Below, one piece after another: positions 33,542-43,739 of a stretch of 64,000 nt of DNA. The notes under the pieces are model-generated. The model was not told the origin of the DNA, searched no databases, and was given only the letters and a program-made list of their open reading frames with translations. Origin of the DNA: Timema cristinae (Eukaryota; Arthropoda; Insecta; Phasmatodea; Timematidae); assembly GCA_039000515.1 (NCBI GenBank), contig JBCFYV010001001.1, positions 636,171 to 700,170 of the forward strand, given 5' to 3'. Both the position numbers and the translations under genes were made by a program. Within the stretch, counting starts at the first letter, position 1. Each line of letters opens with the position of its first letter.

Positions 33542-33616
33542 TTCCTGAATAGCTCAGTGGTTAGAGCATTGACGTATTAAGCCAAAGGTCCCGGGTTCGA
33601 TTCCCGTGTCCAGGTG
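33542..33616 (+). pseudogene. tRNA-like unit, right arm of foldback
   Basis: TTCCTGAATAGCTCAGTGGT, anticodon arm TTGAC-GTATTAA-GCCAA with one mispair, T arm GGGTTCGATTCCC. The inverse of the left-arm unit with a few substitutions. Same reasons for doubting function. Confidence 0.65.
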
Positions 33617-33633
33617 TCATTTTTCAATTTTCA

Positions 33634-33723
33634 GAATATGATATCTTGATGTAAAATTCCTCACTAAAAAGCATAAATAATAGCTCCGGCAATTTGATTT
33701 TTAACTCCGTTAAGCCAACTATA
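33634..33723. other. Short linker
   Basis: Unassigned sequence ending in the TA target dinucleotide of the next element. Confidence 0.5.
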
Positions 33724-34237
33724 GGAGAGACCGGGGCATGTTGACGTTAAGCAGGAATGGCTGATATAAATAGTTGTAATCCATATATCATAGTGAGTTT
33801 TTTTTATCTTTAAAAGCATTTCATTTACTAACTTTTACGCATTATAGTTTGCTATCAAATACATTTGTTTAGCTGTAAAAAATTGTAAATGGCAGCATTG
33901 CAAATTAGTCAACTTGCCCCAATGCCGGGGCAAGTTGACGAACCTATTGGGTTAAATGACGAACTAGAATGTTCATGCTTTATATATGCTATAAAAACCT
34001 TTTTGTATATTAACATAACCTACATATTTAAATACCAAATAATTTCAAAATTACATATCTGATTTAGATTTTTTTCATTAACTTTAACTAAGAAAAAAAA
34101 CCAATCCACACAAAACATGGCATTTAACATTTGGGTGCTTGCGAAACAATATAATAATTAAAGAAATCAATAACCGTTGTTTAGGCCATAATAGACAATT
34201 ATTATGAATTTAATACTAACAATAGTCACACTTAAAC

Positions 34238-35181
34238 TGGCCACATCCTTCATAGCTTGACCAGTCCTCATGCCACCATTGTCCACCAGCTCCTCTTCAC
34301 ATCCTGGACACATCCTTCATAGCTTGACCAGTCCTCATGCCACCATTGTCCACAAGCTCCTCTTCACATCCTGGACACATCCTTCATAGCTTGACCAGTC
34401 CTCATGCCACCATTGTCCACCAGCTCCTTTCACATCCTGGACACATCCTTCATAGCTTGACCAGTCCTCATGCCACCATTGTCCACAAGCTCCTCTTCAC
34501 ATCCTGGACACATCCTTCATAGCTTGACCAGTCCTCATGCCACCATTGTCCACAAGCTCCTCTTCACATCCTGGACACATCCTTCATAGCTTGACCAGTC
34601 CTCATGCCACCATTGTCCACAAGCTCCTCTTCACATCCTGGACACATCCTTCATAGCTTGACCAGTCCTCATGCCACCATTGTCCACCAGCTCCTCTTCA
34701 CATCCTGGACACATCCTTCATAGCTTGACCAGTCTCATGCCACCATTGTCCACAAGCTCCTCTTCACATCCTGGACACATCCTTCATAGCTTGACCAGTC
34801 CTCATGCCACCATTGTCCACCAGCTCCTCTTCACATCCTGGACACATCCTTCATAGCTTGACCAGTCCTCATGCCACCATTGTCCACAAGCTCCTCTTCA
34901 CATCCTGGACACATCCTTCATAGCTTGACCAGTCCTCATGCCACCATTGTCCACAAGCTCCTCTTCACATCCTGGACACATCCTTCATAGCTTGACCAGT
35001 CCTCATGCCACCATTGTCCACCAGCTCCTCTTCACATCCTGGACACATCCTTCATAGCTTGACCAGTCCTCATGCCACCATTGTCCACAAGCTCCTCTTC
35101 ACATCCTGGACACATCCTTCATAGCTTGACCAGTCCTCATGCCACCATTGTCCACCAGCTCCTCTTCACATCCTGGACACA
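34238..35181. repeat. 67-bp satellite, about 14 near-identical units
   Basis: The unit contains CTTCATAGCTTGACCAGTCC, then TCATGCCACCATTGTCCAC, then an AGCTCCTCTTCACATCC segment. Period 67 from repeated CCAGTCC positions (34261, 34328, 34395). Units vary mainly at CACCAGCTCC versus CACAAGCTCC, with one deletion each near 34427 and 34733. Since 67 is not a multiple of three, the MPPLSTSSSSHPGH frames are not a protein. There are no variable spacers. It lies within the pogo-type element. Confidence 0.97.
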
Positions 35182-35332
35182 GTATAGTTTCAGTGTTTTC
35201 CTGAGCTTCCGGGGTTTTTTGGAAACCCTTTCTTCCTTATTTTTTAAAATCTATTTTCCTCTTCTTCTTCTTTTTCTACGAGAATATCTTTCTAGGCGTG
35301 CTCGCTATAACAGATGCTGTTACAACTGGCCA

Positions 35333-35552
35333 TTCGATCCTCGGTCCCGGCACAGATTTATCTGATTTCCAAACCCTTCCTTCACCTCTGACAAGATATC
35401 TTGTGAATGTGGGGAATGTCAGGTCGCCACCGTGGTTCGGATTCCACGTTAAACTGTAGGTCCTCCATTTCATCTCACAATCACCCTACCATTACACATT
35501 AGCGTAAGTGCGTATAACCCGAACGGGTAGTAAGACGCGGTGCTAATAATAA
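35333..35552 (+). mobile_element. SINE-A copy, 5'-truncated, with target-site duplication
   Basis: Flanked by a perfect 12-bp duplication TACAACTGGCCA (35321-35332 and 35553-35564). Starts near CCTCGGTCCCGGCACAG, the same internal point as the 24780 copy, and ends GACGCGGTGCTAATAATAA. Inserted inside the pogo-type element. The minus-strand ORF at 35276-35473 is a shadow. Confidence 0.95.
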
Positions 35553-35705
35553 TACAACTGGCCACCTCCATTTAATAGAACTATTTTATCTTGGCAAAGG
35601 TTTAATATAGTTGAGAGTGACTTGTGTTTCAGTAGGAATTGTTGTTTGCACTGTTACATTCTCATTCTACTCGGAACCACGAGCAGGAGCCTCTGGTTGG
35701 TCTTG

Positions 35706-36014
35706 CTACTGGGACGTTTCAGGATGTGGAATACTTGTCTGTAAGTGGAGATCATTTTCCACTGCAACTGCCTGTGGTCCATTGTAAACCAAAGTTGGTT
35801 CATCATGTGGAGGTCCTTCCTGAGGAAGATCTCGTTCATTTGTTGCTGAAGGTGCACAATCATCTTCTGTAAAAGTTTGGGGATTGTATGGTTCAATTCT
35901 GCAAGCTTCTAAATCCTTCACTGCTTTGGTTACTGTTGCTGCCCTCAAGTACGCCGTGCCAAAAAGCTGACCTACATTTCTTGTATCGGTCTTCCTGACC
36001 CATGTGCTCACCAT
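35706..36014 (-). pseudogene. Pogo/Tigger-type DDE transposase, C-terminal fragment
   Basis: A 102-residue frame on the minus strand. After MVSTWVRKTDTRN it has VGQLFGTAYLRAATVTKAVK, then LEACRIEPYNPQTFTEDDCA, then a low-complexity acidic end. In pogo/Tigger/Jerky DDE transposases the catalytic domain is followed by a segment of the form AFxxAATxxNAVxxFRxTGIxPxNxxxFxxxDF, and this matches it well. The three catalytic acidic residues lie upstream of such a segment and are not in this piece. Just before the ATG the minus strand reads TTCTCCGCAG, which could be a 3' splice site, so this may be a last exon. It lies inside the TA-flanked element with GGGGCAAG-type ends, which fits the superfamily. 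No upstream exon was found. Confidence 0.75.
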
Positions 36015-36164
36015 CTGCGGAGAACATTTACATTTTTAAGTGTGCATTGCATGCCAATAACAATGCTAGCATAAAAATAACGTTATAGTGTGTTACTTTA
36101 AGAAACATTTCTGAAACCCACATTATTTAACCTAATTTTAGTAATGTTCATATTAATTAACTCT

Positions 36165-36307
36165 TGGGGAATGCCAGGTCTCCACCGTGGTTCGGATTCC
36201 ACGTTAAACTGTAGGTCCTTCATTTCATCTCACAATCACCCTACCATTACACATTAGCGTAAGTGCGTATAACCCGAACGGGTAGTAAGACGCGGTGCTA
36301 ATAATAA
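36165..36307 (+). mobile_element. SINE-A copy, 5'-truncated, with target-site duplication
   Basis: Flanked by TAATTAACTCT (36154-36164) and TAATTAACCCT (36308-36318). Starts at TGGGGAATGCCAGG, almost the same internal point as the 19766 copy. Ends GACGCGGTGCTAATAATAA. Inserted inside the pogo-type element. Confidence 0.93.
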
Positions 36308-36668
36308 TAATTAACCCTCACACTTGCAGGTTTCTAGATATATGGACATAAACTGGGGCAAGATGACGAATTCGTCAACTTACCCCGCCAACTTGCCCTG
36401 GATTACATAATTTCAATAACTTTCATTGAATCTTAAACAAAAATTTATAGCTATAAAAATTATTGCATTATTCAATTTCACTGCGAGGGTGCGGCGATAC
36501 AACTTGCTCTCTGCACAGCTACTCTCAGACTGAATGGGAGATTTCGTTACTGCTGGCTTATAGCAGCCGAGGGGGGGGGGGGGGGGTGGTCAAGGCTACA
36601 GGATAGCCAACCCCCTCTCGGTGTCACAGGCAGCGCAAATTGCAATTCGTCATCTTGCCCCGGTCTCC

Positions 36669-36871
36669 TACTTGGTTCCACATTAACTGTCAAACTTTCA
36701 TAGAGAGAAATGGCATTTAAATTTTACTACAGTATTAGTGTTATTTTATTAATAATAGGTGCCTATATTATATCAAAGTTACAAATAATATGACTTGACA
36801 GTAGATTTAGTATCGTTTGTAGCTGTCAGCTACTCCTATGAAATTTGGACTGTAAATTTATACACGAAGAA
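36669..36871. other. Unassigned stretch
   Basis: Nothing recognised apart from a CCTATGAAATTTGGACTGTA motif near 36835 that recurs elsewhere in the window. Confidence 0.4.
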
Positions 36872-37152
36872 GAAAAATCTCCATGGCGTATACTCGAAAT
36901 CGAGCTATAGCGACCGAGCGGCTGTCGTTGTTAACGATGGTAGTGCCAATATTTGCAGATAGAGGGCCAGGAGCGTAATGAACCGTTGATCTTGGTTCTC
37001 TATCCTGGAACTGCTCCTTTGTCCTTAAAGGCTGAATTTGACCCCGTTCCAGGCACATTGCTTCACAGAAGATTTTGGAAATGCCGGGAATAGAACCCTG
37101 GATCTCTGGATCCGTAGCCAGGAACTTTGACCACTAGATACCAGGGGCGATC
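36872..37152 (-). mobile_element. SINE-J copy
   Basis: Minus strand: GTATCTAGTGGTCAAAGTTC with B box AGGGTTCTATTCCCGG, body GTGCCTGGAACGGGGTCAAA and GCCTTTAAGGACAAAGGAG, ending near CGCCATGGAGA. Collinear with the 23129 copy. The minus-strand ORF at 36858-37058 is part of it. Confidence 0.75.
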
Positions 37153-37274
37153 TTGTGTATGAAACAAAGCCATATAAATATGCTGCCTTTACTACATGAT
37201 AAACAGTTTCATTATAAACCTTGCTGGTTCGCTACTGGGATTAGTTTGAAGAACTCTTGTCTTAGTTGTCACAC
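37153..37274. other. Unassigned linker
   Basis: Nothing recognised. Confidence 0.4.
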
Positions 37275-37475
37275 TCGCCATATATTGGACTGCCGGCGTC
37301 GGGGAGATCGGGGTTCGAATCCAGGTTGGTTGTACTTAAAGGTGGCTTTTCCCGAATGATTTGTCACTCTCCTTTCACGCAATTACGGTCGCACGTCCTC
37401 TAAAATCCAACCTTACTCATTCCTAACTCATTCATCTTAATATATATGCGTGTATCCCGAACGCGGTGCTTAGAG
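37275..37475 (+). mobile_element. SINE-B copy, diverged
   Basis: Head with GGACTGCCGGCGTCGGGGAG, B box GGGGTTCGAATCCAGGTTGG, CACTCTCCTTTCACGCAATT, and a shortened tail ATCCCGAACGCGGTGCTTAG then A-rich. Confidence 0.8.
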
Positions 37476-38097
37476 AAAAAAAAAGATTTTATTCATTTGA
37501 CGATTCGTGGACTCTTCGTGGACCCCATGTTGATAACCTCTGGCCTAAAAGTTTAATTTCATTTAGTAATCGTATAGCAGCATCAAGTTGCAAATCAATT
37601 GGTGCTGTCCGTCTGTCACGGCGTCTGGGGGAGGACGAGGGACAACACATGTTCCCGCGTCGGCGTTGGTCGACTCTTCCCCGATGTTGTAAAAAGGTGT
37701 TGCTTTGGAAATGTCACGCTGTCCTTCTCGCAAAAAGAGGGAGGGGGTACCCGGTGTTGATTAAAACCGCGTGATTTAGTAAACAAACACAGGAGACTGG
37801 TTCGATGCCGGGACATGTTTTATTCACCGGAGGACCCCCGCGCCCCTCTCTCCTCGGTGTTCCCAGATGGACGGTTCCCGTATAAATGTTAAGGTAGTAA
37901 TTATGTCGACAAAAATAATTTAAACGCGCCGCCGGGTTTGGAGACCGCTCGACCGCCCGGGGGTGGATTGTCGACAGACCCGTTATATTTACTTCGATTT
38001 TTTATTTTAAATAATCGGTGAGCACGTGGATTGAGGCGTTATCCTTAACTGAAGTGTTTTGCCGGGTGACGATAAGGTTTAGTTTATCTAGATGGGA
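37476..38097. other. CpG-rich block, no recognised gene
   Basis: 37610-37990 is CpG-rich (GCGCCGCCGGGTTTGGAG, GACCGCCCGGGGGTGG). ORFs at 37466-37774 (+) and 37616-37816 (-) overlap here and match nothing I know. It may be a regulatory island; no promoter element can be defended. Confidence 0.35.
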
Positions 38098-38230
38098 TTA
38101 ATATTCTTCCTTCCGCAAAAATGCGGGCACATTTACTCAAAATTATACCTTCTTCATCCTTAATTTATTGGCGTGTCTATCATATATGCGTACAGCCCGA
38201 ACTGGTATTATGACGCGGCGATAAAAAATT
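38098..38230 (+). mobile_element. SINE-B 3' fragment
   Basis: CTTCCGCAAAAATGCGGGCAC, then ATGCGTACAGCCCGAACTGG and GACGCGGCGATAAAAAATTA. Confidence 0.75.
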
Positions 38231-39000
38231 AATTGTATGACTAATAAGTAAACTACCCTTAATTTAAGGCCAGTGACAGACACAGGCAGACGTGGGGACG
38301 GACAGAATAGTAAAATCAACTTTTTTTTAGCACGAGGGAACATAAACCGTAAATATTTATTATGATCTTGAGGCGGAAAATTGTCATTTTTACAATACTT
38401 TCTCTCTATTTAAGAAAGTTATATGGTCATCCTGATGGTCTGGTAGTTAGAACCCCTTGCTAATGATCTGGAGGTCCCTTGTTGTATCATAGATATTTTT
38501 CCCAAAGGTTCTGGTTTGTTAGGTTTAAGTTAGGTTTAAGTTAGGTTTAAGATGTCCACTGGCTTCACACCTTCAAATCATTATCATCTCAATGCGGGTA
38601 TGACGTGTAGACCATCTCCAATGTATACTCTGGGAAACGTGCTGTACCCACCGAGTGGCTCAAAGTCTACATACACGACGATCGAACTAGATATTCTGTG
38701 CACCATAGCTTTTTACTGGGATGACAGTTAAAAAAATCATATGTTTAGGTTTTGGGTTGCCAACACACGTAAAAAATCACTGTTTTGTTATAAATGATGG
38801 GTTTTTAACTACATGTTATATTTCACATTGTAAAATAACGTAAACTTAAAGTTTCTCACACTATTTAATTACTTTTAGTAATTTATTTTTATCCAATCCG
38901 AAACAATGTTTTAAACATAATTCATTTTGGTTTTGGAATATTATTTATAATGTTTAATATAGTGCATACATCTATACCTTTTAAGACATACATCGTATTA
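38231..39000. other. Unassigned, with a possible tRNA-derived SINE at 38430-38700
   Basis: 38430-38500 has CCTGATGGTCTGGTAGTTAG and TCTGGAGGTCCC, weakly tRNA-like, with collinear sequence to about 38700. Three copies of GTTAGGTTTAA lie at about 38518-38550. No gene recognised. Confidence 0.35.
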
Positions 39001-39043
39001 ACTCTAAAAGAGAAATATTGTCTTTATATATATATATTTATAT

Positions 39044-39074
<31 letters not shown>

Positions 39075-39118
39075 GTATATATAGGCCTACACAATATATA
39101 TATAATAGGCCTACATAA
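39001..39118. repeat. TA dinucleotide-rich repeat
   Basis: Runs of TA at 39028-39068, then TATATGTATATGTATATATA and two ATAGGCCTAC words. Confidence 0.9.
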
Positions 39119-40014
39119 TTTTATTTATCTTATTTCGAAATATTTAACTGAATAAAATATTTTTATCCACTGCGTGGGTGAACCCATTGTAAAGAACTTG
39201 TTTGCGTCATAATCAATCACATGGTTTAAATTTGTCGGTCGCCATTTTGATGCTATATTCGGTAGACCTTTTGTGAAAGTGAAGTGAATAGTTTTTTTAA
39301 GTGGAATAAAACGATAAATAAGCTTTGTGCCCGACCTCAAATAAATATATAAATAATATTGGCCTAAATTACTGTGGTTAACTATCAAATTCATACATTA
39401 CCATATGCTTTCATTACAGCTGTCCAAAGTGACAGATGTACGGCTGTTGGCTTAGGGATACATTAGTGACTATTTCTAGTAACTTTTTGATTTGTCATCC
39501 AAGTAAACTCGGGTGGTGAATGTACTTTAGTTTCTATAATTCTCACCGTCAAATATGTTATATGCAAAAAAAAATATTACAAATAACATCGATACATACA
39601 AATTTGACAATTCTCAGGCAAAGTAGAAAGCATTTTTTAAACCCTTCAAGTTTACTATCAAAACAACTATTCAATATCAATATTTATTTTCTCTGGCTAT
39701 CTCTAGATTTATTCAAACGATTCAATATTCTGTACCTAGTTCATGTAACAGATCTTAATTTTAATCTATTCACTGACGTTTAAAAAGTGCTACAACTGTA
39801 GGCCTATTAATTAAACAATAAGGGCAACAGTGGCTTGAGTGTCGATTTAATTGAGAAGATTGCAGGGAGCATTAAGCGTCAGTGAAATAAACTCCTTCAT
39901 TCTGCATGTCTACAGAATAAATATTTAACTTATCTTGAAATAATACCAGATGTATTTCATGATATAACTGTTTCCAACTGTCTTGTACCATGTTTCATTA
40001 TCATTATTATAGTA
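39119..40014. other. AT-rich stretch, nothing recognised
   Basis: 39420-39510 shares AAGTGACAG...AGGGATACAT...AGTAACTTTT with the MITE interior at 17400-17520 and with 50670-50770. ORFs at 39125-39394 (-) and 39520-39783 (+) have no domain. Confidence 0.4.
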
Positions 40015-41110
40015 TTGGAGAAGGAAATGTCAGGAAAATTGATCAAATTTATGAAATTTTTACATATTCACTATAAAATTAATCAACTTTTACTTACAAT
40101 AGTCGGAATAACAATTCTTTTCCTGTTAATACTCACCGCGAATCTCTTTTAACAAAGGTGTCTCAATTGAGCATACTAATCTCAATGCTCAATTCCAACA
40201 TGTGATTTTCATGTCGTCTTTCCATCCTTCCACCGCACGCGCGTCTTTTGTCAAAGTTGAGTCATGGTTGTGCGCATGCGTTTGATTTCGATTATATTAT
40301 CTATACTTATAAAATAACATCTCCTGAATGACTGACTGATTCATCATCGCCGAGCGCAAACTATCAAGGCTACAAGCATGAAATTCGGACTGTATATTCA
40401 TTTTGTTATGTAGGCACCCACTAAGAAAGGATTTTAGAAAATTCCACCCCAAAGGGGTCAAAATAAGGAATGATAATATGTATGATAATATGTATGAAAG
40501 TCCGTCATTTTGAAAGTTACATAAACAAAATTTTGTATTTCGGTTATTGACTTAAAACAAATAAATACGTGTTTCAGGAATTTTGGAAATTTTATTTAAT
40601 AAGGATGAAAAAGGGGGTGAAAGTTTGTATCGGACTTGCATTATTTTTGATCTGAGGTCAAGTTATGGTCATCAACGTAACGTAATATTTTAAATTAATC
40701 TGTAAATACATATGTATATTTTCGTATTTGTATATAATCAACTTCCACGCGAGCAAAGCCGCGGGCAACAGCTATCTAGTAGGTTATACAGGAAGAAGAA
40801 GAAAAAAAAGAATGTGTCTCACAACAATAAACTGTACCCGTGTAAAGTAATATTTTAATGGCTCATTATGATCTCAATGAAATCCAATTAAATCGTAATA
40901 CCCAAAAACCCATTGCTTTAGACGTTAACCCTTAATAGAGTGACATAATTGTAAAATGTGTCTGTGTCTAAAAATATTATTACATGGAATTGCGGTGTTA
41001 GTAAAATAATGTTTGTAATATATTTAATACTCAAATGTATAGTGGTTGGAAAAACACATTGACTCTGGAATACCTTAGAATTCTAAAATATAGTTTGGCT
41101 GAACACCGTG
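40015..41110. repeat. Dispersed repeat family H, copy 1, split by a Helitron
   Basis: Collinear with 46995-48430. Shared words include GGAAATGTCAGGAAA, TTAATACTCAC, CAAAGTTGAG, CGCATGCG and AATATAGTTTGGCTG. The copy is interrupted by the Helitron at 40300-40779. Confidence 0.7.
40300..40779 (+). mobile_element. Non-autonomous Helitron, 480 bp
   Basis: Starts TCTATACTTATAAAATAACA and ends GCCGCGGGCAACAGCTATCTAG, that is 5' TC and 3' CTAG, with the GC-rich dyad CGCGAGCAAAGCCGCG just before the end. It sits between A and T with no target-site duplication. The flanks, ATTATATTA and TAGGTTATAC, join to match the uninterrupted repeat copy at 48117 (GATTACGCTATAGGAAGAAG), an independent empty site. 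Internal AAAGTCCGTCATTTTGAAAG and AATACGTGTTTCAGG words are typical of arthropod Helitron-derived repeats. Confidence 0.9.
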
Positions 41111-41821
41111 GTAGAGGATTAAGTGTTAACTTTAATAGTTTATAAGCCAGACATGCTGTCAAATAAGTGTTCATATGTGAAGTGCGTTTGAATTCCGATG
41201 ATTATTCGTATGTAGGCCTATTTGTAAACGCCAGATTAAACCCGTATTTATCAAGTTCTTATAGCTAACATTAGAAACATAGAGCTTAATTTTCTACATA
41301 TGGTACTCTTGGACTGTTCTTGAATATTTGTCATGGGCATAGTGGGATCAAAAAATTACTTTTTATCTATTTAAAACGTTTTTGTTCATATGCCAATAAT
41401 TATGCTCATGAGAAATTTAAAGGACTGTTTATCATAAGTAGATAATTAAACTAAACGTTTTTACTGGATAAATATGTTATTTATTGGTTCAAAGAATAAA
41501 TATTTTATCAAAACTAAGGATAAGCGAGTGATAGAGCCATGATGGGGAAAAAAACCTACATATCAAAATATGATGATCACAGCACAAAATCTTTGAAGAT
41601 TAAGAATTGTAATTCCATTGCTTTAGGAGCCATTTAGAGATTCCGGTCGAGTCTTGCCTGGGCCAAGTGCAAAATCGATTTTGAGCTGCAAATAAATATG
41701 GGTCCTAGTTATCGACCTCTCTTACTCGCACATTTAAACTTCTATTCTCCTCCTTTTGCATTTTTTTTTAAACTGGATGCTTATGCTTCGGATAGCTCGT
41801 AGCGTCCTCTTAAAAAAAATA
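41111..41821. other. AT-rich stretch with a family E relic
   Basis: 41290-41360 has CTACATATGGTACTC and TTGTCATGGGCATAGTGGG, the conserved core of family E. The rest is unassigned. Confidence 0.45.
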
Positions 41822-42032
41822 TATCGTGTCTTACTACCCTTCCGGGTTGTACTCGTATGTACTGATTACGCCAATGTGTTAGGGATGATGAAGGTTGAAT
41901 TTAGAGGAAGTGTTCCCGGAATAGCATAGAGAGTGGAAAATCGTTTAGTAAAATAACGTCCTCGGTACATACGGCCGTCATTCGAAACCCGATCTCCCAG
42001 TGATCGCCAGTCCCAGTCCATTGCAAGAATGA
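41822..42032 (-). mobile_element. SINE-B copy, diverged
   Basis: CGTGTCTTACTACCCTTCCG, GAATTTAGAGGAAGTGTTCC, reversed B box CATTCGAAACCCGATC, and ATGACGCCTTAATT at the head side. Confidence 0.8.
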
Positions 42033-42729
42033 CGCCTTAATTAAATTCACTAGCTAGCAAAATTCAACGAAGAAATATTTTAAGTAAGTTTCCGTGAACC
42101 AATTACACTAATTAAAAAAAAAACACTTGTATGGGTCAATGATGTATGAACTGGCTCCGCCCATTTATACAAAAGGATTAGAATCAATTTTATTCACATA
42201 CCGGCGTCCGTTATTCTGGCAAATATCGATCATAAATTGGCGTACTATGGACACACCCCTCCCTTTCTCGCGCTTCAAGGACGAAATCTGACGTCACATA
42301 AAGCAGGATATACATCACAGTCGTAGTTTGAACTAAACATCAAACTGAGATACAATTACATAAATTTGATCTAAAATTAAATTGATTTATTAATAATGTT
42401 AATATCATTAAAACGGAGTCCGCAAAAATTGTGAAAAAAATATAGAAATTACGGTAAAAATCTATTGATCTATTGAATAGAATATATTTAGGTAATTTTT
42501 AAACCCATATTTTAATGATTACTGGGATATTTTAAGCTAATTATACACTAATTGAATTAATAGTGTGCTGTTATTACAACGTACCAATATTATGTTTATA
42601 GCTCAATGAATCATCAAACGATTCGCGAAGAAAGAGAGGCTAAAATATCAATTGCAATGAAAGACGCCCAGAAAGCTCTTATTATGCAATAAAGGTTTAA
42701 TTTTAAATAAACTATGGTAGTTTTGGGAG
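42033..42729. other. AT-rich stretch, nothing recognised
   Basis: No ORF or repeat family identified. Confidence 0.45.
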
Positions 42730-43340
42730 CTTCCTACAGTACCAAGTAAATTGGAAACCCCTCTCCCTCAAGAAGAGACTGGGTCTCTCTGACCTCTTAA
42801 GATGTCAACCCATCCGACACCCAAAATCGCATAGAAAGCGGGTAGCGACGCCAAGCGCTTGCAACCACTGCAAGGGCGCATGCGTCAAACGCAGAAACCG
42901 AGAGAGCGGGCGGGGGAACCTCTCGACGCACGATTTGTTTTGATTACGGCTTCAGTTGTACGTCTCTTCCCTTCCCCCTTGAAACGTTACCTCCTTTCTC
43001 TCTCTCTATCTCTCTTTATTCTCAACCCTATCCCTCACCCCTTCTGAATGAATAATGGATGTATATTGCAATAACAAAAGGGAGGTTTGCAGACAGAGAT
43101 AGAAATAGAACGGAAATGCGCACTAGCGAGCTAGTGCGAAAGTAGGGGGTGGAGGAACAATTTCTCTACTGAGAGAACTAACCGCCCCTCTTATCCCCCA
43201 TAGCCTCCACCCCCCAATGTGCGGCTGGCGCCAGCACCTCCTCCTTCCTCACCCCACTACCCCCTTCCAATACATCGTGGTCCACCAAAACCCACCACCT
43301 ACAACCAAGCATATCGCCATGACTCACTGAACAAATAAGG
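42730..43340. other. GC/CpG-rich block with a perfect palindrome
   Basis: Contains CGCATGCGTCAAACGCAG and GAGAGAGCGGGCGGGGGAAC, long pyrimidine tracts and a CT repeat near 42995. At 43119-43138 lies CGCACTAGCGAGCTAGTGCG, nine perfect base pairs around a GA centre. The ORF at 42859-43047 has no domain. A regulatory island is possible but unproven. Confidence 0.4.
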
Positions 43341-43739
43341 CTTCAAACAAAATATTCCTCCCCGAACCCGGCAAAATATTAATAATACAAATAATAATAA
43401 TAAAAAAAGCGTCCCAACGAATTAAATTTCATCCTCCCGTAGTCGTTAACATCGTCTATTTCCCTCTTTATATTCGTTCGGTTTACGATTGAAATGTGGA
43501 CGGGCTCACTGGATAGTTTATAAGTTTGACCGGGTTGAAGGGTGTTTTTTTTTTATTCTTCCCCTATTCAACGGTAGAGGGATGATACCCCCCCCCCCAC
43601 CTCCTTATTCAACCATCACAGAACAGCTAAATATAACCCCTATTACACCACCCTTTTCCGATCCACTTGAATATATTATACAAACCCTCGCCTTGTATTT
43701 TTTTAAATTATTATTTTATTAAAAGCGATCGAGACGAGA
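43341..43739. other. Unassigned stretch
   Basis: AT-rich with a C run near 43590-43600. The ORF at 43489-43722 includes a proline run from it and has no domain. Confidence 0.4.

Larger units (their letters stand above)
33368..33633. mobile_element. Foldback element of two head-to-head tRNA-like units
   Basis: A 266-bp near-palindrome. Left arm (33368-33493) and right arm (33511-33633) are inverted copies separated by about 17 bases. Each arm has an outer TGAAAATTGAAAAAT-type end, then a tRNA-like unit, then an inner ATGAGTGAAGAATGACCCTGGG-type segment. The tRNA-like units are transcribed toward the outer ends and carry TAGCTCAGTGGTTAGAGCAT and GGGTTC(A/G)ATTCCCG. No target-site duplication was seen. 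Partial relatives occur at 15290 and 27474. Confidence 0.85.
33724..36668. mobile_element. Pogo-type DNA transposon, 2.9 kb, decayed
   Basis: Inverted termini GGAGAGACCGGGGCATGTTG (left) and, read from the right, GGAGACCGGGGCAAGATGAC, each flanked by TA (33722-33723, 36669-36670). The motif GGGGCAAG(T/A)TGACGAA recurs inside both ends, about 190-300 bases in: inverted around 33908-33945 and around 36352-36408. Such subterminal repeats are typical transposase-binding sites. A transposase C-terminal coding fragment (35706-36014, minus), a 67-bp satellite and two SINE-A insertions lie inside. The catalytic core and N-terminus are not recognisable, so it appears non-autonomous. Confidence 0.8.

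Noticed and set aside
34238..35181. CRISPR-like array
   Set aside because: Units are contiguous 67-bp copies with no variable spacers, in an animal genome, within a transposon.
38518..38550. Telomere-like TTAGG repeat
   Set aside because: Three copies of an 11-base GTTAGGTTTAA unit, not a TTAGG array, and interstitial.
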